From contig PTKH01000002.1 in the NCBI GenBank assembly GCA_002937655.1, positions 55,896 to 119,895 on the forward strand: a DNA stretch of 64,000 nt. Direction: 5' to 3'. The position numbers and the translations under genes are program-made. This document shows positions 18,116 through 27,331 of the stretch, piece after piece. Each line of letters opens with the position of its first letter. The stretch's first letter is position 1. The DNA comes from Alphaproteobacteria bacterium MarineAlpha9_Bin3 (GTDB taxonomy: Bacteria; Pseudomonadota; Alphaproteobacteria; TMED109). The notes beneath the pieces are model-generated. The model was given only the letters and a program-made list of their open reading frames with translations, ran no database searches and was not told the origin of the DNA.

Positions 18116-19033
18116 TTAATTAATCCATAAATATATGTATTTATCTATTGGCATTATCATGAACAAAAGAAATAAATACAAAATTGAATATTTGAACAAA
18201 ATAGGTTCTGAACCTAATTTTTCTTTATAAACATTCCAAGAAAAATAAATAAAAATAAAAGTAAGTAAGAAAGAAGTTAACCCATAAATATTTCCTAAAT
18301 AACCTAAATACCAAGGAGAAGGAGCGATAAATATTAAAGATAAAGAATACAAAATAATATTAACTCTAGTTATTCTCTTTCCTTTAACTACAGGCAACAT
18401 AGGTATCCCAGCTTTTTCATAATCCTCTGATCTATAGAGAGATAAAGCCCAAAAATGTGGAGGAGTCCACATAAATATTATCATAAATAAAATTATCGGA
18501 AATAGACTAAATTCTTGAGAAACTGCAAACCATCCAATTACGGGAGGAAGAGCTCCGGCTGCACCACCGATGACAATATTCTGAGGAGTATACCTTTTTA
18601 ACCATATTGTATAAATAAAAATATAAAACATTATTGAGATGAAAAGAAAAGCTGCTGCTATATAATTTGAAGCTACAAAAAGTAGAATAATAGAAAAAAT
18701 AGATAAAACTACTCCTAGTGTCAGAGCTTCCTCAGATTTTACTCTGCCAGAAGGGATAGGTCTAGACTTAGTTCTATCCATAACTAGGTCAATATCTCTA
18801 TCATACCACATATTTATTGCGCCAGCGGCACCTGCACCTGCTCCAATTGCAATTATAGAAAAGATAGCCAAGAAAGGATGAATATTATTAGGAGTTAAAA
18901 GTAAACCAATTATAGCGGTAAAAATAGCAAGAGACATAACTCTTGGTTTTAATAATTCAAAATAGTCAGATACACCTGCAGTTGATTGATTAACATTCAT
19001 TTTCAGTTTCTCACTTCTACTGCAGGCTACCAT
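18116..19033 (-). CDS. ctaB: Heme O synthase (protoheme IX farnesyltransferase)
   Basis: CtaB adds a farnesyl group to heme b to make heme O, the substrate of CtaA. It is a UbiA-superfamily membrane protein of 305 residues. The Asp-rich prenyl-diphosphate motif is NMWYDRDIDLVMDRTKSRPI; the second conserved loop is YRSEDYEKAGIPMLPV. The start is uncertain: ATG 19033 has no clear ribosome-binding site, and an internal ATG at 19000 (MNVNQSTAG) would also give a normal N-terminus before LLKPRVM. Confidence 0.95.
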   Translation of the reverse strand: MVACSRSEKLKMNVNQSTAGVSDYFELLKPRVMSLAIFTAIIGLLLTPNNIHPFLAIFSIIAIGAGAGAAGAINMWYDRDIDLVMDRTKSRPIPSGRVKSEEALTLGVVLSIFSIILLFVASNYIAAAFLFISIMFYIFIYTIWLKRYTPQNIVIGGAAGALPPVIGWFAVSQEFSLFPIILFMIIFMWTPPHFWALSLYRSEDYEKAGIPMLPVVKGKRITRVNIILYSLSLIFIAPSPWYLGYLGNIYGLTSFLLTFIFIYFSWNVYKEKLGSEPILFKYSILYLFLLFMIMPIDKYIYLWIN

Positions 19034-19055
19034 ATATCTAAACTATCTTTCGCAA

Positions 19056-20669
<1,614 letters not shown>

Positions 20670-21521
20670 TTATTCTTTTACTTTGGCTAAATTAAGATCT
20701 TCTCCTACTTTAGCATAATTCTCTTTAGCCTCTTCAATCCATGCTAAAAACTCTTCCTCTGAAACAGCATGAACCTCTATAGGCATATAACCATGATTTG
20801 TTCCACATAATTCAGAACATTGACCATAAAATATTCCTTCTCTATCTGCTTGAAACCATAATTCATTTAGTCTTCCAGGAACTGCATCTTTCTTGACCCC
20901 TAAAGAAGGAACAGCCCAACTGTGTAAGACATCGGAAGAGGTCATTTGAACTTTTATAACTTTACCAACTGGTACTACAACACGTGTATCTGTAGTTAAT
21001 AGTCTTGTGAAAGGTCTATTTTCTCCCTCAATTTCCTCTTTTTCTTGAACCATCCAAGCATCATATGTGAAATTGCCATGGTCAGGATATTCATATGACC
21101 AATACCATTGGTGGCCAATTGCTTTAACTGTCATATGAGCTTCAGGTATAACGTCACTTTTATAAAGTAACTTAAAAGATGGAACAGCCATAACAACTAA
21201 TATTAACACAGGAATCGCTGTCCACGCTATCTCTAAAAATGTATTATGAGTTGTTCTACTGGGCTTAGGATTCGCCTTTGTATTAAATTTAACAACAATA
21301 ACTGCCAATAAAGCTAAAACGAATAAAGATATAATAGTAATTAACCAAATTAAACCATTATGAAACGAAACCATTTCTGCCATAACAGGAGAAAAAGCTT
21401 CTCTTAAGTTTAATCCCCATGGATGAGCAGCTCCCATATTTTCTGCAGAAAATGCTGTATTAGCAAAAAAAATTGTTAAGCCTGAACTTAAGGATAGTAT
21501 GAAAGTTTTAATAATACACAT
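20670..21521 (-). CDS. ctaC: Cytochrome c oxidase subunit II with CuA site
   Basis: This subunit accepts electrons from cytochrome c. The 283-residue precursor has a signal peptide ending near residue 25 (AFSA), two membrane helices, the aromatic GHQWYWSYEYPD segment, and a cupredoxin domain with the CuA ligands in SDVLHSW and CSELCGTNHGYMP. The ATG follows AGAGG at good spacing. It is the first gene of the minus-strand cox cluster; a region of about 230 bp separates it from the divergent subunit IV gene. Confidence 0.98.
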   Translation of the reverse strand: MCIIKTFILSLSSGLTIFFANTAFSAENMGAAHPWGLNLREAFSPVMAEMVSFHNGLIWLITIISLFVLALLAVIVVKFNTKANPKPSRTTHNTFLEIAWTAIPVLILVVMAVPSFKLLYKSDVIPEAHMTVKAIGHQWYWSYEYPDHGNFTYDAWMVQEKEEIEGENRPFTRLLTTDTRVVVPVGKVIKVQMTSSDVLHSWAVPSLGVKKDAVPGRLNELWFQADREGIFYGQCSELCGTNHGYMPIEVHAVSEEEFLAWIEEAKENYAKVGEDLNLAKVKE

Positions 21522-21606
21522 ATCTGAACCTCTTTAGTATAATTAAATTTTTTATTATTTATTTTATCATATAAACAATATTTACCATACTCATTTAGCA
21601 ATCTAT

Positions 21607-21620
21607 TTAATGTAAATCAA
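21607..21620. promoter_or_regulatory. FNR/FixK-like half-palindrome upstream of ctaC
   Basis: Read on the minus strand the site is TTGATTTACATTAA, against a consensus of TTGAT-N4-ATCAA; one base differs. It lies about 86-100 bp before the ctaC start, a plausible position for an oxygen-responsive activator. The match is imperfect and the region very AT-rich, so this is tentative. Confidence 0.25.
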
Positions 21621-21755
21621 GGTTATTATAAATTAAAATTATTTAAGTGTTAAAATATATTAAAATTTAATTTTAAATAAAAATGTATTAATTTTTTTTA
21701 TTTGATATTATAAAATAAAAAAGATTTCTATTCTTAAAATTATGGAGATAATTTA

Positions 21756-21884
21756 ATGTCGTATGATAAAGAAAAATATTTTCAAGATCATGTTAATACA
21801 TGGAAAGCTTTTGTTAAATGGAGCGCTTATGGAACTGTAGGAGTAATTGCTCTTGTAGTTTTAATGGCTATTTTTCTGGTATAA
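21756..21884 (+). CDS. aa3-type cytochrome c oxidase subunit IV
   Basis: This 42-residue protein has a short charged N-terminus (MSYDKEKYFQDHVNTW), the family-typical FVKWSAYGT turn and one membrane helix. It fits the small bacterial aa3 oxidase subunit IV family (COX4_pro_2), whose members share a hydrophilic start, an F-x-K-W-like motif and a single helix. A GGAG site lies 8 bp before the ATG. It is transcribed away from ctaC, so both could answer to signals in the shared region. Confidence 0.8.
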   Translation: MSYDKEKYFQDHVNTWKAFVKWSAYGTVGVIALVVLMAIFLV

Positions 21885-21911
21885 AACTGCTTTATTTATG
21901 AGGATAAGAGT

Positions 21912-22106
21912 ATTTTAATCATTAATAAATTTAAACTTATTTTAAAACTAGTTTTTGTAATTTTTACAATATTACTCCTAGCTAATTGTAGTGATTACTC
22001 TTTCAATGAATTAAACCCCTTTAGACTGCTGTGCTCGGGAGATTTTGACCCAAACACTAATAGCTGTAGCATAGAAACAGATTTTCCTAGCCCAACAGAG
22101 AAATAA
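21912..22106 (+). CDS. Small lipoprotein with an apparent ATT start
   Basis: An open frame codes a basic and hydrophobic leader (NKFKLILKLVFVIFTIL), a lipobox LLLANC and a mature part of about 40 residues holding two more cysteines. No ATG, GTG or TTG opens this frame before the leader. A GAGGATAAGAG ribosome-binding site lies seven bases before ATT 21912, making ATT the best start. Alternatively one T is missing from a T run at 21914-21917, and ATG 21898 is the true start of a frame continuing into the lipobox. Function unknown. It lies between subunit IV and the RraA-like gene. Confidence 0.5.
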   Translation: MLIINKFKLILKLVFVIFTILLLANCSDYSFNELNPFRLLCSGDFDPNTNSCSIETDFPSPTEK

Positions 22107-22125
22107 CTAAACGAAAAGATTATGA

Positions 22126-22785
22126 ATGTTAGATGAAGAACAAATTGTAGAAGAGTTGATGTTATTAAACTCTTCAATTGTACATGATGCTCTTAGGATT
22201 GAAAAATATAAAAATCAAACTCTTCCACATGAAATTAAACCTTTATATTTTGAAAAAAAAATCGCAGGAAAAATATGGACTGTATCTGGTTCATTAAAAA
22301 AGAACGCTTCGGAAAAAGAAACTTTATTATCATGGACTAACTTTCTTTCTAAAGCAGAAAATAATTCTGTAATAGTTTGTCAACCAAATAATCATGAAAT
22401 AGCCTTGATGGGGGAATTATCTGCAGAAACGCTTAAACTTAAAAATATAAAAGGATATATTACAGATGGTGGCTGTAGAGATGTATCAAGAATAAAATCT
22501 GAGATTAAATTACCAGTATATTGTCGTTTTAATACTCCAAAAGACGTTGCTGGTCGTTGGATGATTGAAGACATGGGTACTTCTATAAAAATAGGTAATG
22601 TTAAGATTAGAACAAATGATTATCTTATAGCAGATGAAGACGGTATAGTTATCATACCGAGACATCTAATTAATAAAATTTTAACTAGGGCAAAAAAAGA
22701 TCTTAATTCAGAGAATAAAATGCGTACTGCAATTTTATCTGGGATAGATCCTAAAGAGGCTTATTTGAAATTTGGAAAGTTTTAA
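22126..22785 (+). CDS. RraA-like family protein (possible HMG/CHA-type aldolase)
   Basis: This 219-residue protein has the RraA/4-hydroxy-4-methyl-2-oxoglutarate aldolase fold. Seen: SSIVHDALRIEK near the start, GELSAETLKLKNIKGYITDGGCRDVSRIK with the family GCRD motif (about residues 90-127), and DYLIADEDGIVIIPRH near the end. Members are either RNase E regulators or metal-dependent aldolases; pairing with a dehydrogenase gene 18 bp downstream favours metabolism. The substrate is unknown. Confidence 0.8.
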   Translation: MLDEEQIVEELMLLNSSIVHDALRIEKYKNQTLPHEIKPLYFEKKIAGKIWTVSGSLKKNASEKETLLSWTNFLSKAENNSVIVCQPNNHEIALMGELSAETLKLKNIKGYITDGGCRDVSRIKSEIKLPVYCRFNTPKDVAGRWMIEDMGTSIKIGNVKIRTNDYLIADEDGIVIIPRHLINKILTRAKKDLNSENKMRTAILSGIDPKEAYLKFGKF

Positions 22786-22803
22786 AAAAATAAGGATATT
22801 AAT

Positions 22804-23637
22804 ATGAAAAATGATGAAGTAATTGATAATGTATCAGGTTTTGCAATGCCTGCTGCTTCTAAATTTGATGTTTTTAATTTGTTTTGTCTTAAAAATAGAA
22901 CTGTTGTAATTACTGGTTCTGCACAAGGAATAGGAAGAGTGGCTGCGATAGCATGTGGAAAAGCAGGAGGAAATATTGCCATTACTGATAAAGATATTAA
23001 TGCTGCAAAAATTCTAGAAGATGAGTTAAAAGATGCTGGAATAAATGCAAAATCATGGGAATTAGATGTTGTAATAGAAGATAAAATTATAGAAGTTTTT
23101 GATTCTATATCATCTCATTTCGGATCTTTAGATATTCTCATAAATAATGCTGGAACTGCTAATAGAAATCCCGCAGAGGAGATGAAAACAGAAGATTTTG
23201 AAAAGATTATTAGGCTTAATCTAACAAGTAGTTTTATTTGTTGTAGAACTGCTTCAAAATATATGTTTAAAAATAATAAAGGTTCTATAATTAATATTTC
23301 TTCAATTATGGGAGTAACTGGAGGAGGACCAGCTCCAAATTCCCCTTATCATGCATCAAAAGGGGCACTCGTTAATCTTACTAGATCTCTAGCGAATGAG
23401 TGGGGTGAAAGAGGTATAAGAGTTAATTCTATTGGGCCTACTTATACAAAAACTAGATTAATAAAAGAATTAAATGCTAATAAAGAAAAATTAGACCATA
23501 TTATAGAAAGAACTCCATTAAAAAGATTAGCTGAAGTTTCAGAAATGGCAGGAGGTATTTTATTTCTTGCTTCTGACGCATCCTCAATAGTAACTGGACA
23601 TACTCTCATGCTAGATGGTGGATGGTCAGCAATTTAA
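22804..23637 (+). CDS. Short-chain dehydrogenase/reductase
   Basis: This NAD(P)-dependent oxidoreductase has 277 residues. The Rossmann glycine motif is TGSAQGIGR at about residues 39-47, after a 30-residue extension that is longer than usual. LINNAGTA, the catalytic serine in NISSIMG and the catalytic YHASK follow, then VRPG-equivalent VNSIGPT and the end LMLDGGWSA, all in classical order. The partner RraA-like gene suggests catabolism of a hydroxy- or keto-acid, but the substrate cannot be read from the sequence. Confidence 0.88.
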   Translation: MKNDEVIDNVSGFAMPAASKFDVFNLFCLKNRTVVITGSAQGIGRVAAIACGKAGGNIAITDKDINAAKILEDELKDAGINAKSWELDVVIEDKIIEVFDSISSHFGSLDILINNAGTANRNPAEEMKTEDFEKIIRLNLTSSFICCRTASKYMFKNNKGSIINISSIMGVTGGGPAPNSPYHASKGALVNLTRSLANEWGERGIRVNSIGPTYTKTRLIKELNANKEKLDHIIERTPLKRLAEVSEMAGGILFLASDASSIVTGHTLMLDGGWSAI

Positions 23638-23650
23638 AAAACGGTTACTT

Positions 23651-25834
23651 ATGACATTTAAAAATACACATTTAATTTCTGAACTTAATGAAGCACAACA
23701 AGAAGCAGTAAAGACAGTAAATGGTCCACTTCTAGTTTTAGCTGGGGCTGGGACAGGTAAAACAAGAGTACTAACATCTAGACTATCTTATATTTTACAA
23801 AATAAAATAGCTCATCCATCAGAAATTTGTACCGTAACATTTACAAATAAAGCAGCAAATGAAATGAGAGTTAGGGTTGAAAATATTATTGGAAACTCTA
23901 TTGCTGGTTGGTGGCTTGGCACATTTCATTCCTTAGCAGCTAGAATACTAAGATCAAATGCTGAACTAGTAAATTTAAAAAATACATTCACAATTATAGA
24001 TACTGATGATCAAATAAGACTTATCAAGCAGGTATTATCTTTAGAGAATGTAGACGAAAAAAGATGGCCTGCTAGAAGTTTACTATCAATAATTCAAAGA
24101 TGGAAAGACATGGGCCTAAACCCAGAAGACGTAAAAGATGCATTTCATAGCGGCACTGATTTTGCAAATAATCAGGCAATTAAATTATACAGATTATATC
24201 AAAACCGCTTAATAACTCTAAATGCTGCAGATTTTGGAGACCTTCTTCTTCACGTAATTACTATTTTCCAAAAACACTCAGAAATAAAAAAATTATATCA
24301 AAATAAATTTAAATATATTTTAGTTGATGAATTCCAAGATACAAATGCATCGCAGTATTATTGGTTGAAAACTCTAGCTGAATTACATAAAAATTTATGC
24401 GCTGTCGGTGATGATGATCAATCCATTTACTCCTGGAGAGGAGCCGATGTGAGCAATATTTTAAATTTTGAGAAAGACTTCAAAAATACAAAAACTATAA
24501 GACTTGAAGAAAACTATCGTTCTACTGGCAATATTCTTGCTGCTGCGTCTGGATTAATATCTAAAAATATAAGTAGGCTTGGTAAAACTTTATGGACAGA
24601 GGGAGAAATGGGAAATAAAATTAATATTAGATCTGTTTATGACGGAAAACAAGAAGCAGAATATATAAGTGATGAAATTGAAGCTTATCAAAGAAATAAC
24701 AATAGTATTAATAAAGTAGCAATATTAGTTAGAGCTGGATTTCAAACCAGAACATTTGAAGAAAGGTTTTTAAAAATTGGTCTTCCTTATCAAGTAATAG
24801 GTGGATTGAGGTTTTATGAAAGAGCTGAAATTAGAGATGCAGTTGCTTACTTAAGACTTATAAATTCATCAGATGATCAATTAGCTTATGAAAGAATAAT
24901 TAATAAACCTAAAAGAGGTCTAGGCGATAAAACTATTAGACAAATTGAGCAATATTCCAGATCAAGTAAATTGAATCTAGATAATGCTGCTCGAAAATTA
25001 GCAGAAACCGATGAACTTACTTCAAAAGCTAGTGCATCTATAAGATTATTTTCCAGAAAATTAGATAAATGGAGAATAGATTTGTCTAATAATAAATTAG
25101 GTGAATTAGTGGAAATTGTTTTAGAAGAGTCAGGATATATCGAAATGTTGAAAAAAGATCGTTCCATAGAAGCTCCTGGAAGATTAGATAACCTTAAAGA
25201 ATTAGTTAATGCAATAAATGAATTTGAATCACTACAAAATTTTTTGGAACATATTCAATTAGTTATGGAAGGAGCTAATAATCAAGATATAGAAACAGCT
25301 AAAATAATGACTTTACATGCAGCAAAGGGTTTAGAATTTCCATTAGTATTTTTACCAGGATGGGAAGAAGGATTGTTTCCTAATCAAAGATCTATAGATG
25401 AAAATGGAGAAAGTGGATTAGAAGAAGAAAGAAGATTAGCTTATGTAGGGATTACTCGGGCAAAAAGTGAAGTCTGGATATTCAATGCTAATTCTAGGCT
25501 AACTCATGGCCAATGGATAGACTGTATTCCTTCAAGATTCATTGATGAGTTACCGGAGGAAAATGTAAATAAACTATCTTCATATTTAAATAATCATAAT
25601 TTTAATTCTACAATAGCATCTGAGTGGCTAAGAACAAATAATAAAAAAGTTATTAATTATAATGAAGATAATAATTATGCTAATGATACCAATCAATTTA
25701 AATTAATGGAAAGAGTCTTTCATCAAAAGTTTGGATATGGAAAAATAATTGAAATTGACGGAGATAAAGCTACAATAAATTTTGAAAAAGCAGGAGAAAA
25801 AAAATTAATACTTACTTTTATAGAAAAAATATAA
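23651..25834 (+). CDS. uvrD: UvrD/PcrA-type DNA helicase
   Basis: This superfamily 1A 3'-5' helicase acts in excision and mismatch repair and in clearing stalled polymerases. From ATG 23651 it has 727 residues. Motifs in order: Q-motif LNEAQQEAV, Walker A GAGTGKT, Ia FTNKAANEM, II DEFQDTN, III DDDQSIYSWRGA, IV RLEENYRST, V TLHAAKGLEFPLVFLPG and VI EERRLAYVGITRAK. The C-terminal FGYGKIIEIDGDKATINF is the Tudor-like RNA polymerase-binding module of PcrA/UvrD. An upstream ATG (23615) would overlap the SDR gene and add 12 atypical residues. Confidence 0.95.
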   Translation: MTFKNTHLISELNEAQQEAVKTVNGPLLVLAGAGTGKTRVLTSRLSYILQNKIAHPSEICTVTFTNKAANEMRVRVENIIGNSIAGWWLGTFHSLAARILRSNAELVNLKNTFTIIDTDDQIRLIKQVLSLENVDEKRWPARSLLSIIQRWKDMGLNPEDVKDAFHSGTDFANNQAIKLYRLYQNRLITLNAADFGDLLLHVITIFQKHSEIKKLYQNKFKYILVDEFQDTNASQYYWLKTLAELHKNLCAVGDDDQSIYSWRGADVSNILNFEKDFKNTKTIRLEENYRSTGNILAAASGLISKNISRLGKTLWTEGEMGNKINIRSVYDGKQEAEYISDEIEAYQRNNNSINKVAILVRAGFQTRTFEERFLKIGLPYQVIGGLRFYERAEIRDAVAYLRLINSSDDQLAYERIINKPKRGLGDKTIRQIEQYSRSSKLNLDNAARKLAETDELTSKASASIRLFSRKLDKWRIDLSNNKLGELVEIVLEESGYIEMLKKDRSIEAPGRLDNLKELVNAINEFESLQNFLEHIQLVMEGANNQDIETAKIMTLHAAKGLEFPLVFLPGWEEGLFPNQRSIDENGESGLEEERRLAYVGITRAKSEVWIFNANSRLTHGQWIDCIPSRFIDELPEENVNKLSSYLNNHNFNSTIASEWLRTNNKKVINYNEDNNYANDTNQFKLMERVFHQKFGYGKIIEIDGDKATINFEKAGEKKLILTFIEKI

Positions 25835-25841
25835 GAAGAAA

Positions 25842-26711
25842 TTGAGTTCTATTTGGGTATTAAAACTTAAACTCCGTGAAAAACTTAGAGAAGATATTGA
25901 AGAATATCTTATTTCTTTAAATGCAACAGTTACATCTATTGATGCGGAAAACAATACTAATTCACTTAAACCAAAAATATTTAAAGTTTCTGCATTTTTT
26001 ACTAAAAAGCCAAAAAATTATTTAATACAATTTATATTAATAAATTATAAAGTTAATCCTAATAGAGTCTTTTTAAAAAAAGTTAGTATCGAAGATATAT
26101 ATAAAAAATATTCTCAACCTTTACAACCAATAAATATTGGTCCTTTTAAATATTCAGAAAATAAAAATAAAGAAAATTTTTTAATAAAAAAAAATATAAT
26201 TATTCCTGCAGGACTTGGTTTTGGCTCAGGTCATCACGCTTCAACACAAGGCATTATAATTTTAATATATAAAATATTTTTAAAAAAAAATATTAAAAAT
26301 AAAAAAATTATTGATATCGGTTGTGGTTCAGGAATATTAGGTATTACTATGGCTAAATTATGGAAAAAGAAAATTGAATTAATTGATATTGATAAACATT
26401 CAGTTATAACATCTAAAGAAAATGCTAAATTAAATTATTTAAATTCTCTTATTAAGGCAAAAAAGGGTAACAGTTTAAAAAGAACTAATGAATTTAAATA
26501 TGATATAATTGTAATGAATATTCTAGCTAATACTATTATGGATAATATATATTTGATAAATAAAAAGTTAAATAAAAATGGTAGAGTTATTCTTTCTGGC
26601 ATTCTAAAACATCAAAAATTCATGATATTAAATAAATTACGAAGTTTAGGATTGATATTAGAATTAGAGTATATAAATGATAATTGGATAACGTTATTAA
26701 TTAAAAAATAA
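25842..26711 (+). CDS. prmA: Ribosomal protein L11 methyltransferase
   Basis: PrmA trimethylates ribosomal protein L11. The 289-residue protein starts with TTG and has the PrmA N-terminal substrate-recognition domain (about residues 1-110) and a methyltransferase domain opening IPAGLGFGSGHHASTQG. The SAM-binding loop is KIIDIGCGSGILG, and the family NPF-like motif is replaced by VMNILANT. The N-terminal domain is poorly conserved and AT-driven, but the GFGSGHHAST block is diagnostic. It ends 4 bp from a convergent small open frame. Confidence 0.9.
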   Translation: MSSIWVLKLKLREKLREDIEEYLISLNATVTSIDAENNTNSLKPKIFKVSAFFTKKPKNYLIQFILINYKVNPNRVFLKKVSIEDIYKKYSQPLQPINIGPFKYSENKNKENFLIKKNIIIPAGLGFGSGHHASTQGIIILIYKIFLKKNIKNKKIIDIGCGSGILGITMAKLWKKKIELIDIDKHSVITSKENAKLNYLNSLIKAKKGNSLKRTNEFKYDIIVMNILANTIMDNIYLINKKLNKNGRVILSGILKHQKFMILNKLRSLGLILELEYINDNWITLLIKK

Positions 26712-26715
26712 TTAG

Positions 26716-26958
26716 TTATATTAACCACCAATCCTTTGAATATTTTTCATATGAATTACTATTTTTATAAAATATATTTGCTCTGTTTTTAATTTTTATT
26801 TTATCAAATAAAGAATTACAAAAAGATCTAAAATATTTACTTTGAATTCTTTTTCCATAATTTATTTTTTCAATAGAATATTCAAATTTTGTAATTTTAC
26901 TAATTTGTGAATTATTAATTTTTATAAAAGAAGATCTTTTTAGAACCTCATATTTCAT
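26716..26958 (-). CDS. Small basic protein of unknown function
   Basis: An open frame of 80 residues starts at ATG 26958, with AAAAGGA about eight bases upstream. A longer version starting at 27015 would have to begin inside a hairpin. The product is basic, rich in Lys, Asn, Ser and Tyr, with no signal peptide or membrane helix. Its most distinctive parts are YGKRIQSKYFRSFCNSLF in the middle and the end KDWWLI. I do not recognise the family. Tight convergence with prmA (4 bp) and a good ribosome-binding site support a real gene. Confidence 0.5.
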   Translation of the reverse strand: MKYEVLKRSSFIKINNSQISKITKFEYSIEKINYGKRIQSKYFRSFCNSLFDKIKIKNRANIFYKNSNSYEKYSKDWWLI

Positions 26959-26980
26959 ATAATTTTTCCTTTTATTAAAT

Positions 26981-27031
26981 GGCAGTTTGGTTTCATATGG
27001 GGAGGAAATAATCAAACTGCCATTATTTTTT
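26981..27031 (+). terminator. Intrinsic terminator-like hairpin
   Basis: The arms GGCAGTTTGGTT (26981-26992) and AATCAAACTGCC (27010-27021) pair over 12 positions with one G-T wobble, around a 17-base loop. ATTATTTTTT follows on the plus strand only. This is the clearest intrinsic terminator shape in the window. It would end plus-strand transcripts reading on from prmA across the small minus-strand gene. Confidence 0.6.
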
Positions 27032-27294
27032 AAATAATAATAATTTGAAATATGGAGATGAAAAAATCATCAGGGAAGGAATATCAAACCATCATCATTG
27101 TACAATTATATAAAATGAAATTTAAGTAAATAGTAACATTAATGTAACAAATAAGGCATGCATATTATGCATAAGAATATGATTTTTTTATGATAAAAAG
27201 CATATCTAAGATATAAAAAATACTTATATGACCCTATTAATTTCAGTACAGATATGAAAAAAAAACATATCAAAAAAAATAATTAAGTTTTTTT

Positions 27295-27323
27295 TGTAAA
27301 ATTATTAAGATCTCTTATATATT
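27295..27323 (+). promoter_or_regulatory. Possible promoter of the M24 aminopeptidase gene
   Basis: A -35-like TTGTAA and a -10-like TATATT (27318-27323) are about 18 bp apart. Transcription would begin within a few bases of ATG 27332, and no ribosome-binding site is visible, so the message could be leaderless. AT-rich sequence gives such matches easily. Confidence 0.3.
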
Positions 27324-27331
27324 ATGGTATT

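Larger units (their letters stand above)
26959..27331. other. Gene-poor intergenic region rich in inverted repeats
   Basis: This is the only stretch over 300 bp with no gene. It holds a 12-bp GC-richer hairpin (26981-27021); AGTAAC/GTAAC repeats around ACATTAATGT (27132-27150); the odd-centred palindromes ATGCATATTATGCAT (27158-27172) and ATATCTAAGATAT (27202-27214); GATATG and CATATC separated by nine A (27251-27271); and a possible promoter before the aminopeptidase gene. It may hold operators or a small RNA; neither is shown. Confidence 0.5.

Noticed and set aside
27058..27129. 23-residue plus-strand frame in the intergenic region
   Set aside because: The GGAG touches the ATG with no spacing, the peptide has no recognisable feature, and frames of this length are common by chance.
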